From Spongilla lacustris (Eukaryota; Porifera; Demospongiae; Spongillida; Spongillidae), in contig OX442433.1 of assembly GCA_949361645.1 (NCBI GenBank), forward strand, positions 7,252,407-7,316,406: a stretch of 64,000 nt of DNA, written 5' to 3'. Below, in pieces: positions 1 through 10,500 of this stretch. Numbering within the stretch: the stretch's first letter is position 1; each line of letters opens with the position of its first letter. The position numbers and the translations under genes were made by a program. The notes under the pieces were generated by a model that was not told where the DNA came from, did no database searches, and was given only the letters and a program-made list of their open reading frames with translations.

Positions 1-484
1 ACACTCTGCAATGCCCCACCTCCATTATTAATGCCATAACTAGTAATTATTTAAAGTATACACAATATCTAAATATTGATTTTAATAAACATCACTTAAG
101 TCACAAATTCACACCAATACAATCGTTTAAAATTATTGAGGATTCCTTCCCTGTCTTGACTGAGGTGAACTCCTTAACCAGTATGTCCTATTCAAAACTA
201 AATTATTCAGTACTGCATATGACGATGTCAAGTCACAGATCTGACTTAATTCATACTTGATATCAAAGACTGGTGTTTAATGCGCCCATGGGAACTGTCT
301 CATGTGCCCCTCCCCAAAAGTGCAGATATGACCATGCCTTTATATAGGATTGATGTAGTCCCTAACCATATATGGATGAAAGGCAGCTTAATTAGTAATC
401 TTTAACATCTTGCTGCCACCTTTTCTCACAAACTAATACCATTACAGTATGTCTATATGCTAGTACTAAATTTAGTAACAGTAC
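1..484. other. Presumed PDCD5 intron
   Basis: AT-rich sequence downstream of PDCD5 exon 2 on the minus strand. I find no open exon with plausible splice sites and no repeat array here. Confidence 0.5.
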
Positions 485-646
485 CTTCTCTTGTCATCTT
501 CGGCTTTTTGTGCCTGCTGGGGCTTCCCCTAATACGAGATCAAATATATAAGTCGTATTTCAAACACGAGGCAGCCTAACCCCGTACTGAGCCTCCAACT
601 CAGCCAGTCGCTTCGCACGGATTGCTGCCAAATCGTCGTCGGCCAT
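485..646 (-). CDS. PDCD5: PDCD5 (programmed cell death 5), 5' exons only
   Basis: Two exons of a gene that runs off the left edge. Exon 1 is 581-646 and encodes a start very like the PDCD5 amino terminus (MADDDLAAIRAKRLAELEAQ, then YG). It ends at a GT donor with a complete codon. Exon 2 is 485-528, in frame, reads GKPQQAQKAEDDKRR and ends in phase 2 at GTAC. Exon 1 resembles the vertebrate start MADEELEALRRQRLAELQA from memory. PDCD5 is a small helical nuclear and cytoplasmic protein linked to apoptosis and chaperonin binding (known for the family). The conserved core should lie left of base 1; I see no further exon in 1-484. The start lies 58 bases from the divergent PAP1 start. Confidence 0.72.
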
Positions 647-660
647 TTTCAACGAAATTA

Positions 661-668
661 TGACGTCA
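661..668. promoter_or_regulatory. CRE/ATF palindrome in a divergent promoter
   Basis: A perfect TGACGTCA lies in the 58 bases between the PDCD5 start (646, minus) and the PAP1 start (705, plus). This is the consensus site for CREB/ATF bZIP factors. Its position suggests a shared bidirectional promoter; this is inferred from sequence only. Confidence 0.55.
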
Positions 669-704
669 CTAGCTCCTCCCATTTAATCAAGTCGACATTT
701 TTCC

Positions 705-3700
705 ATGATTCGCGTGGTATTAGTTGCGTCTCTGTTGGCATTGGCTTGCGCCAAGCCTTCAGCCACTGGGTCACTTAGCTTCCTTGCGTTGGGAGACTGG
801 GGCGGCCAGCCTACCTCGCCGTACTATACGACTGCAGAGAAAGACATAGCAGCTGCAATGGGGAAGACCGCCCAAAATGTCGGCTCCCAATTCACAATAG
901 CCCTTGGAGACAACTTCTATGATGTAGGTGTGAAGGATGTGACTGATCCGCGTTTCAAGGAAACGTTCGAGGTAGGTAGGGTGCTTTAAATAATGTACTC
1001 GCATGATGCACGCATGCGTGCGTTGTGCTAGCGAATTTATCCATCCTTCTCTCCCGCGCAGAACGTGTTCACGGCTAGCTCGCTGCAGTCCCGCTGGTAC
1101 GCGTTGTGCGGGAACCACGATCACTATGGTAACGCCTCTGCAGAAGTGGCGTACACACAGCTCTCGAAGAGATGGTACATGCCCAACTTCTACTACACAG
1201 AGGTGAGTGGGCTACGTGATGAATATAATTATCCAGGAGATGGTGGACACGTGTCTGGCAAGAGCAGAATACATGTACACACCTGCTTGCATGTAGATAT
1301 CTGATTGTAGTTATGAGTAGTGGTAGTGAACAATAACTGGCTCCACCTCACACACTGATACTTACATGCACACACACACACACACAGACCATGACCATCC
1401 CAGGCACCACCACCACTGTTCAGTTCATCTTCATTGACACTGTCATCTTGTGTGGTGCCACCCATCCAACAAAGAGGTCCCTCCCACCTCCTGGTCCCCA
1501 GTCTCATACCATGGCCGATGATGAGTGGGCATGGATCAATAGCACACTCTCCACCTCTACAGCTGACTGGATCCTCATGTTTGGCCACTACCCAGGTGAG
1601 GGGGTGGGATGGGATGATCATAGAGGAGGGGGCATCCATCTGCTTCCATTTCCTCCTCTTCCTCTCTTCCCTCCTCCCCTCTCCTCCATCTCTTCCCCTT
1701 CCTTACTCCTCCCTCCCCCTAACCTCCTTCTCCCTTACCATCTCCTCTTCCCTCCCCTCCCCTCCCCTCTTCCCTCCCCTCCCCTCCCCTCCCCTCTTCC
1801 CTCCCCTCCCCTCCCCTCCCCCCTCTTCCCTCCCCTCTCCCCTCCCCTCCCCTCTTCCCTCCCCTCCCCTCCCCTCCCCTCCCCTCCCCTCCCCTCCCCT
1901 CCCCTCCCCTCCCCTCCCCTCCCCTCCCCTCCCCTCCCCTCCCCTCCCCTCCCCTCCCCTCCCCTCCCCTCCCCTCCCCTCCCCTCCCCTCCCCTCCCCT
2001 CCCCTCCCCTCCCCTCCCCTCCCCTCCCCTCCCCTCCCCTCCCCTCCCCTCCCCCTCCCTCCCCTCCCCTCTCCCCTCACCCCTCCCCTCCCCTCCCCTC
2101 CCCTCTCCCTCCCCTCCCCTCCCCTCCCCTCCCCTCCCCTCCCCTCCCCTCCCCTCCCCTCCCCTCCCCTCCCCTCCCCTCCCCTCCCCTCCCCTCCCCT
2201 CCCCTCCCCTCCCCTCCCCTCCCCTCCCCTCCCCTCCCCTCCCCTCCCCTCCCCTCCCCTCCCCTCCCCTCCCCTCCCCTCCCCTCCCCTCCCCTCCCCT
2301 CCCCTCCCCTCCCCTCCCCTCCCCTCCCCTCCCCTCCCCTCCCCTCCCCTCCCCTCCCCTCCCCTCCCCTCCCCTCCCCTCCCCTCCCCTCCCCTCCCCT
2401 CCCCTCCCCTCCCCTCCCCTCCCCTCCCCTCCCCTCCCCTCCCCTCCCCTCCCCTCCCCTCCCCTCCCCTCCCCTCCCCTCCCCTCCCCTCCCCTCCCCT
2501 CCCCTCCCCTCCCCTCCCCTCCCCTCCCCTCCCCTCCCCTCCCCTCCCCTCCCCTCCCCTCCCCTCCCCTCCCCTCCCCTCCCCTCCCCTCCCCTCCCCT
2601 CCCCTCCCCTCCCCTCCCCTCCCCTCCCCTCCCCTCCCCTCCCCTCCCCTCCCCTCCCCTCCCCTCCCCTCCCCTCCCCTCCCCTCCCCTCCCCTCCCCT
2701 CCCCTCCCCTCCCCTCCCCTCCCCTCCCCTCCCCTCCCCTCCCCTCCCCTCCCCTCCCCTCCCCTCCCCTCCCCTCCCCTCCCCTCCCCTCCCCTCCCCT
2801 CCCCTCCCCTCCCCTCCCCTCCCCTCCCCTCCCCTCCCCTCCCCTCCCCTCCCCTCCCCTCCCCTCCCCTCCCTCCCCTCCCCTCCCCTCCCCTCCCCTC
2901 CCCTCCCCTCCCCTCCCCTCCCCTCCCCTCCCCTCCCCTCCCCTCCCCTCCCCTCCCCTCCCCTCCCCTCCCCTCCCCTCCCCTCCCCTCCCCTCCCCTC
3001 CCCTCCCCTCCCCTCCCCTCCCCTCCCCTCCCCTCCCCTCCCCTCCCCTCCCCTCCCCTCCCCTCCCCTCCCCTCCCCTCCCCTCCCCTCCCCTCCCCTC
3101 CCCTCCCCTCCCCTCCCCTCCCCTCCCCTCCCCTCCCCTCCCCTCCCCTCCCCTCCCCTCCCCTCCCCTCCCCTCCCCTCCCCTCCCCTCCCCTCCCCTC
3201 CCCTCCCCTCCCCTCCCCTCCCCTCCCCTCCCCTCCCCTCCCCTCCCCTCCCCTCCCCTCCCCTCCCCTCCCCTCCCCTCCCCTCCCCTCCCCTCCCCTC
3301 CCCTCTTCCCTCCTCCCTCCCTCTTCCCTCCTCTCTTCCCTCCCTCTCTTTCCTCCTTCTTCCCTCCTCCCCTCCCTCTTCTCTCCTCCCCTCCCTCTTC
3401 CCTCCCTCTCTTTCCTCCTCCCCTCCCTCTCTTCCCTTCTCCCTCCGCTTACCTCCTCCCCATTACCTCCCCCTTACATCTCTTCCTACTTCCCCTTCTC
3501 TAACCACCTTCCTCTCCTCTCTATTTTGCAGTGTGGTCTATAGCAGAACATGGACCTACTCAGCAGCTGGTTGATCAACTTAAACCGCTCCTGATTCAAT
3601 ATGGTGTTACTGGGTAATTATGCTTGATGTACAAGTGTGTTAAGGTGTGTATGGTTTAATGGATTAAGTTGTATGTGGTCTTATCAAGTATGATTCCAAT

Positions 3701-6700
3701 GGGTTAAGTTATGTATGGTTTTAAGGGGTTAAGTTATGTACAGATTAAATGATGTATTGTAGCAGGTTAAGTTATGTATGATGTTGATAATATTATGTGT
3801 AGTGTTACTGGTAAAGTTTAGCAGGAATCGTGGAGTAGTTTCTATGCAGAATCGTTGTTCATTGTGGAAACATTTTTATAAATAAAATTAATGTTTTTAG
3901 CATGACACAACCTGGGGTGTTGTATGTTGCCATGACACTACCTTACTACTTAACCTGGGGTGTTGTACGTTGCCATGACACTACCTTACTGCTTAACCTG
4001 GGGTGTTTACTTTGCTAGTGTTTATTGTGTTCTCTTTTCTCTCGTTGCTAAGTTACTTCTGTGGACATGATCACAGCCTTCAGTACATCAATGACACTGG
4101 CATCAACTACTTTGTATGTGGGGCTGGGCACCTGACTGATGATTCTGAGTCGCACCTGGTGAGATAGTAATAGTAATGTTTGGTAGTAATGTATGGTAGT
4201 AATAGTAATGTATGGTAGTAATAGTAATGTATGGTAGTAATAGTAATGTTTGGTAGTAATAGTAATGTATGGTAGTAATAGTAATGTATGGTAGTAATAG
4301 TAATGTATGGTAGTAATAGTAATGTATGGTAGTAATAGTAATGTTTGGTAGTAATAGTAATGTTTGGTAGTAATAGTAATGTATGGTAGTAATAGTAATG
4401 TATGGTAGTAATAGTAATGTTTGGTAGTAATAGTAATGTTTGGTAGTAATAGTAATGTATGGTAGTAATAGTAATGTATGGTAGTAATAGTAATGTATGG
4501 TAGTAATAGTAATGTATGGTAGTAATAGTAATGTATGGTAGTAATAGTAATGTATGGTAGTAATAGTAATGTTTGGTAGTAATGTATGGTAGTAATAGTA
4601 ATGTATGGTAGTAATAGTAATGTATGGTAGTAATAGTAATGTTTGGTAGTAATAGTAATGTTTGGTAGTAATAGTAATGTATGGTAGTAATAGTAATGTA
4701 TGGTAGTAATGTATGGTAGTAATAGTAATGTATGGTAGTATAAGTAATGTTTGGTAGTAATAGTAATGTTTGGTAGTAATAGTAATGTATGGTAGTAATA
4801 GTAATGTATGGTAGTAATAGTAATGTTTGGTAGTAATAGTAATGTATGGTAGTAATAGTAATGTATGGTAGTAATAGTAATGTTTGGTAGTAATAGTAAT
4901 GTATGGTAGTAATAGTAATGTATGGTAGTAATAGTAATGTTTGGTAGTAAGTAATGTATGGTAGTAATACTAATGTTTGGTAATTGGGTACATCACTTGA
5001 GACTTCCCAGGTTAATAGCATATCTATGCATTGTTAACATATCATACTCATAATATATTTGCATGCCTCAATTACGTGTACCCTGGAACATGTATCCCGG
5101 AACATGTACCCATCATAACTGAAGCAATTGTAACAATAAATATAAATGCTGGTATCTGTATGCTCCAAGCTATTTTGTTATGTTTATAAATTCTGATGCT
5201 GCATGAACGAAAACAACTTTTTGTTGAAGCTCCTTGTATGAATGATATAGCAAACTTAGACAAGAGTCTTGTCATTGTGAGGTGGTAGGGTTGGTATGGT
5301 ACTCATGTGAGGTGGTAGGGTTGGTATGGTACTCATGTGAGGTGGTAGGGTTGGTATGGTACTCATGTGAGGTGGTAGGGTTGGTATGGTACTCATGTGA
5401 GGTGGTAGGGTTGGTATGGTACTCATGTGAGGTGGTAGGGTTGGTATGGTACTCATGTGAGGTGGTAGGGTTGGTATGGTACTCATGTGAGGTGGTAGGG
5501 TTGGTATGGTACTCATGTGAGGTGGTAGGGTTGGTATGGTACTCATGTGGGGTGGTATGGTACTCATGTGAAGTGATAGGGTGTGGAATGCTCATGTGAG
5601 TAAGGACATCGATCTGTTCATTTGAGGTGGCGATTACGTGAAGCTATCGTGGTGTTTGAGGTGACACATTCGAATTTATGATCAAAAGGTTTGATGTCTT
5701 TTCTGATGATTCTCAGGTGGTGCTGATTAATAGGTTGGGTATAAATTGCTTACCTAGGGTGGGTGATATAAGTATTTAGACTACATGTACATGTACCTGC
5801 ACAGTGTATTTCATGACTAGTCTTGTGCAGCCCCACCCTCACAATGGAATGGAGGGTCTTGTAACAGTCCTATCCATGAGCTGTAGCAATTGAAATCTGT
5901 TATTACTTGACAAGATGTCAGGAGGAATGCAATTTTGTAAAAGGCTAATGATACCTGGAAATGTTGAGTTGTGATAACACAGCCTCTTCTGTTAGCTCAT
6001 GCGCTGCTGCAGTCCATAGAAAGAGCTGTTGACAAGCTTTTTATTCCCACAGTTTGTAGATTGCAGGGATTGATGACAAGTCTTCAATGGTGGCCTTTGA
6101 GCAGTACACGGCAGCATGTGTATGTGTTTGCCTTTGTAAAAAGATATTCGTGTGTCAAGTTTTTTAATGGAAGCACAACTCATGGATATAGGAATGTTAC
6201 CAAACCTTCCATTCCATATGGAATGGAATTGTGGCTACAGAACCGAGGTTCAGAACTTGCAATATACCACTTCTGCCTCTTTCTCACTGCAACAGACAAA
6301 TATACCACCAAACTCTCTGAGGTATCGCTATGCTCCCCTGGACCCCTTGGATCAACATGGGGGTTATGCCTCTGTCACCCTCACTCCATCAACCATGGAC
6401 GTGACGTACTATGATGCTTCAGGTATGTCTGCTAATCCCCCCAGGGTGCGCATATGTCTGCTAACCGCCCCAGGGTGCATATATGTCTGCTAACCCCCCC
6501 AGGGTGAACATATGTCTGCTAACCCCCGGGTGCACATATATGTTGGGGGTTAGCAGACATATATTCAATGTACTATGTCCAGTTTTCGATGCATAAAGAA
6601 TCTTTCAATTGCAGTCTGTCTGGAAATTGAACGATTTGAAAACTGAAGTTGTATTGCCATTTTTTCATGGTACATATTTACACACTCACACATGCACACA

Positions 6701-6899
6701 CACACATGCACACACACACATGCACACACACACATACACACACACATGCACACACACACATGCACACACACACATGCACACACACACATGCACACACACA
6801 CACATGCACACACTCACACATGCACATGCTTACACAGGATCGCAGCTGTACACAACCACAGTGCCAAACAGTCGCAAACCAGGAAAGAGGGTTAATTGA
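705..6899 (+). CDS. Purple (tartrate-resistant) acid phosphatase, copy 1 (PAP1)
   Basis: Secreted binuclear-metal phosphatase of the ACP5/TRAP type. Exons are 705-971, 1062-1202, 1388-1595, 3532-3613, 4053-4158, 6296-6422 and 6838-6899. Together they give 993 nt and 330 residues, close to mammalian ACP5 (about 325). All introns are GT-AG and phases agree throughout. An amino-terminal hydrophobic signal peptide ends near ACA-KPS. All metal-binding blocks are present: GDWGG (D31), GDNFY (D69, Y72), GNHD (N107), GHYP (H203) and GHDH (H238, H240). The family hydrolyses phosphomonoesters, including nucleotides, in lysosomes or outside the cell. Intron 3 carries a 1.5 kb CCCCT array and intron 5 carries two minisatellites. 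Exons 3-6 are almost identical to PAP2, but exon 2 is closer to PAP3. Confidence 0.9.
1739..3305. repeat. (CCCCT)n pentanucleotide array in PAP1 intron 3
   Basis: About 1.5 kb of nearly pure CCCCT repeat, with a few interruptions near 2051-2107 and 2871, inside a longer pyrimidine tract (about 1625-3530). The minus strand is (AGGGG)n and could form G-quadruplexes. The long proline/serine/leucine reading frames across it are artefacts of the repeat. Confidence 0.97.
4166..4982. repeat. 19-bp minisatellite in PAP1 intron 5
   Basis: Roughly 40 copies of TGGTAGTAATAGTAATGTA, with TTTGG/TATGG variants and occasional shorter units. It starts within ten bases of the exon 5 donor. Confidence 0.95.
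5278..5580. repeat. 30-bp minisatellite in PAP1 intron 5
   Basis: About ten near-perfect 30-base units beginning GGTGGTAGGGTTGG and ending ACTCATGTGA. The last unit is degenerate. Because the period is a multiple of three, open frames exist on both strands; none looks like a real protein. Confidence 0.95.
6423..6540. repeat. Short degenerate repeat at the PAP1 exon 6 donor
   Basis: Four imperfect units of the type ATGTCTGCTAACCCCCCAGGGTG-CATAT begin at the GTATGT donor itself. A related stretch with long C runs follows the same donor in PAP2 (12375-12475). Confidence 0.75.
6679..6826. repeat. CA-rich microsatellite (ACACATGC type)
   Basis: Tandem CACACACATGCA units just upstream of the PAP1 exon 7 acceptor. 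Confidence 0.9.
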
Positions 6900-7503
6900 C
6901 CAGCCTATGCATTAGGACATGTGTCGTAGCGGAACTGGACTGGAGTTGTTGCTGTGTGGTGACTAGTTGTTGTAATAATTGTATATAATTGGCTATACAT
7001 GTGTAGGAGAAGTATTTGGTAGCGTATGTTTTAACAATGATGTAATAACGTATAGCAGTATAATTATAATTATTAATGGCGCATGCGCGCGCTAAGAAAA
7101 GGCGCAAGCCAGCACAAACTCACAACACTCTTTTAAATCCTGCGGAAGCTTTCCCATTTTTGGTCTCCCTATTTATATATTAAATTACGGAGGTGGAAAA
7201 AATCTACTATAAAAATTCGACATGCACGAACTTCGTTCCCAGACCTACACCTTGTTTATGTACGAGGGCTGCGCCGTATCGCTACTCGTAATTTTAAAAG
7301 GAGCAAATCTAAATGTCCTGGCCATGCCATGCCAAAATATAAATAAAAGGTGATCGGTTGTATCACTGACGACGGTAGAAAGCCCTTTCCAATCAGGACC
7401 ATTTGGGGGGGGGGCTGTGGATCACGTGCGGGAACGCTGCATGCAACTAATATGGGCCTCGAAAATATATATATGCGATGCGCATTCACCTTCCGACGTG
7501 TGA

Positions 7504-10500
7504 ATGAGAATGATTGGTGTGGCGATCGTTGCGGTGTTGGTAGCATTGGCTTGCGCCAAGAATTCAGCCACTGGCTCGCTCAACTTCCTAGTGCTGGGAG
7601 ACTGGGGCGGCCAGCCTACCTCGCCGTACTACACGACTGCAGAGAAAGACATAGCAGCTGCAATGGGGAAGACTGCCCAAAATGTCGACTCCCAATTCAC
7701 GATATCGGTCGGGGACAACTTTTATGAAAACGGTGTGCAGAACGTCGCCGACCCGAGGTTTGACGAGACGTTTGAGGTAAGTCCACAAGAAGGCACGGGA
7801 CCAGAGGAATGACCCGCCAAGCTAAATTATGATAAATAGTCTCTGGTCTGTACTTTGCGGCGAGGTGTCATGCGGCTTACGACGTTACGCGAAAATGTAT
7901 CTTATTTATACCTCTTTCAACAGAATGTGTTCACGGCTACATCGCTGCAGTCCCGCTGGTATGCGTTGTGCGGAAATCACGATTACTATGGCAATGCCTC
8001 GGCGCAGATTGCGTACACACAGCTCTCGAAGAGATGGTACATGCCCAACTTCTACTACACAGATGTGAGAGGGTAATAATAGTGCGACAGTGACGGGGCA
8101 GCCCCGCCTTTTCTATATTACCGCCGCACATAGCATCACGTGCATACTATACTAGCACATGTACTCAGGGCGTTCCGCTCCGACATGCAGGCGCCGATTG
8201 AATTCACACATTCACACGCACATGTACTGACCACATTGAGTTCAAAGTACGAGGTAATCACATGCGCACACCTCATAAATGCACGCACACAGACCATGAC
8301 CATCCCAGGCACCACCACCACTGTTCAGTTCATCTTCATTGACACTGTCATCTTGTGTGGTGCCACCCATCCAACAAAGAGGTCCCTCCCACCTCCTGGT
8401 CCCCAGTCTCATACCATGGCCGATGATGAGTGGGCATGGATCAATAGCACACTCTCCACCTCTACAGCTGACTGGATCCTCATGTTTGGCCACTATCCAG
8501 GTGAGAGGGAGGAGGCGAGGCGAGGGGGTGGAGGGGGAACAATGCTGAAAAACCAATTCTTCTGTCTTGGTTTCTCAGTATGCTTGTGAATATTCCTCAT
8601 GTTCTCCTCTGGCCCCTTCTCCTCTGGCCCCTCCTCCTCTGGCCCCTCCTCCTCTGGCCCCTCCTCCTCCGGCCCCTTCTCCTCCGGCCCCTTCTCCTCT
8701 GGCCCCTTCTCCGGCCCCTTCTCCTCTGGCCCCTTCTCCTCTGGCCCCTTCTCCTCTGGTCCCTTCTCCTCTGGCCCCTTCTCCTCTGGCCCCTTCTCCT
8801 CTGGTCCCTTCTCCTCCGGCCCCTTCTCCTCCGGCCCCTTCTCCTCCGGCCCCTTCTCCTCCGGCCCCTTCTCCTCCGGCCCCTTCTCCTCCGGCCCCTT
8901 CTCCTCTGGCCCCTCCTCCTCCGGCCCCTTCTCCGGCCCCTTCTCCTCCGGCCCCTCCTCCTCCGGCCCCTTCTCCTCTGGCCCCTCCTCCTCCGGCCCC
9001 TTCTCCGGCCCCTTCTCCTCTGGTCCCTTCTCCTCTGGCCCCTCCTCCTCTGGCCCCTTCTCCTCCGGCCCCTTCTCCTCTGGCCCCTCCTCCTCCGGCC
9101 CCTTCTCCTCTGGCCCCTCCTCCTCCGGCCCCTTCTCCGGCCCCTTCTCCTCTGGTCCCTTCTCCTCTGGCCCCTCCTCCTCTGGCCCCTTCTTCTCTGA
9201 CCCCTTCTCCTCTGGCCCCTCCTCCTCTGGCCCCTTCTTCTCTGACCCCTTCTCCTCTGGCCCCTCCTCCTCTGGCCCCTTCTTCTCTGACCCCTTCTCC
9301 TCTGGCCCCTCCTCCTCCGGCCCCTTCTCCTCTGGCTCCTTCTCCTCTGGCCCCTCCTCCTCCGGCCCCTTCTCTCCTTTTTGTCTTCAGTGTGGTCTAT
9401 AGCAGAACATGGACCTACTCAGCAGCTGGTTGATCAACTTAAACCGCTCCTGATTCAATACGGTGTTAGTGGGTAAGGATGAGGTTAAGTGTATGGCATT
9501 ACAGGGTTAGGTTATGTATGATATTACAGGGTTAAGTTATAAGTTGGCATTACAGGGTTAGGTTATGTATGATATTACAGGGTTAAGTTATAGGTTGGCA
9601 TTACAGGGTACTAGTTAGAGGGAGAAAACTATGTGTGGTGTAACAAGCCAATTTTAACTGTTATTTATTGTGTTCTCTTGTTGGTAAGTTACTTCTGTGG
9701 ACATGATCACAGCCTTCAGTACATCAATGACACTGGCATCAACTACTTTGTGTGTGGGGCTGGGCACCGTACAGAGGAATCTGAGTCGCACCTGGTGAGA
9801 TAGTGGTGGGGGAGGGGTGGATGGTGGGGGTGATGTGGATGGGGAAATGGGGTGGACAGTTGTGGTTTAGTGGAAATTATTATTCCTTGAGAATATACCT
9901 GGGTAAAGAGTTCTGCGATGCCTGAGCAGTAGTACTCAAGGAAGGCATCCAATGGTAACTGAACAAGAGCATAAAAATGTTGCATTTTGAAACTTGTAAA
10001 AAGCACCTCAGACAAATGATCAATGAGGTGCAGTACACGGTAAATGTTGATGTGCTTACCACACCTCCTATACCACCTCCTCTAGGGATGTGCTTACCAC
10101 ACCTCCTATACCACCTCCTCTAGGGATGTGCTTACCACACCTCCTATACCACCTCCTCTAGGGATGTGCTTACCACACCTCCTATACCACCTCCTCTAGG
10201 GATGTGCTTACCACACCTCCTATACCACCTCCTCTAGGGATGTGCTTACCACACCTCCTATACCACCTCCTCTAGGGATGTGCTTACCACACCTCCTATA
10301 CCACCTCCTCTAGGGATGTGCTTACCACACCTCTTATACCACCCCCTCTAGGGATGTGCTTACCACACCTCCTATACCACCTCCTCTAGTGATGTGCTTA
10401 CCACACCTCCTATACCACCCCCTCTAGGGATGTGCTTACTACACCTCCTATACCACCTCCTCTAGTGATGTGCTTACCACACCTCCTATACCACCTCCTC

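Noticed and set aside
1391..3574. Open frames of about 700 codons rich in PPLPS
   Set aside because: They only translate the CCCCT array; the true coding part is PAP1 exons 3 and 4 at the edges.
4107..5021. 304-codon minus-strand frame of [11 protein letters not shown] type
   Set aside because: Translation of the 19-bp minisatellite in PAP1 intron 5.
8567..9433. 288-codon plus-strand proline/alanine frame
   Set aside because: Translation of the 15-bp array in PAP2 intron 3; only the edges are exonic.
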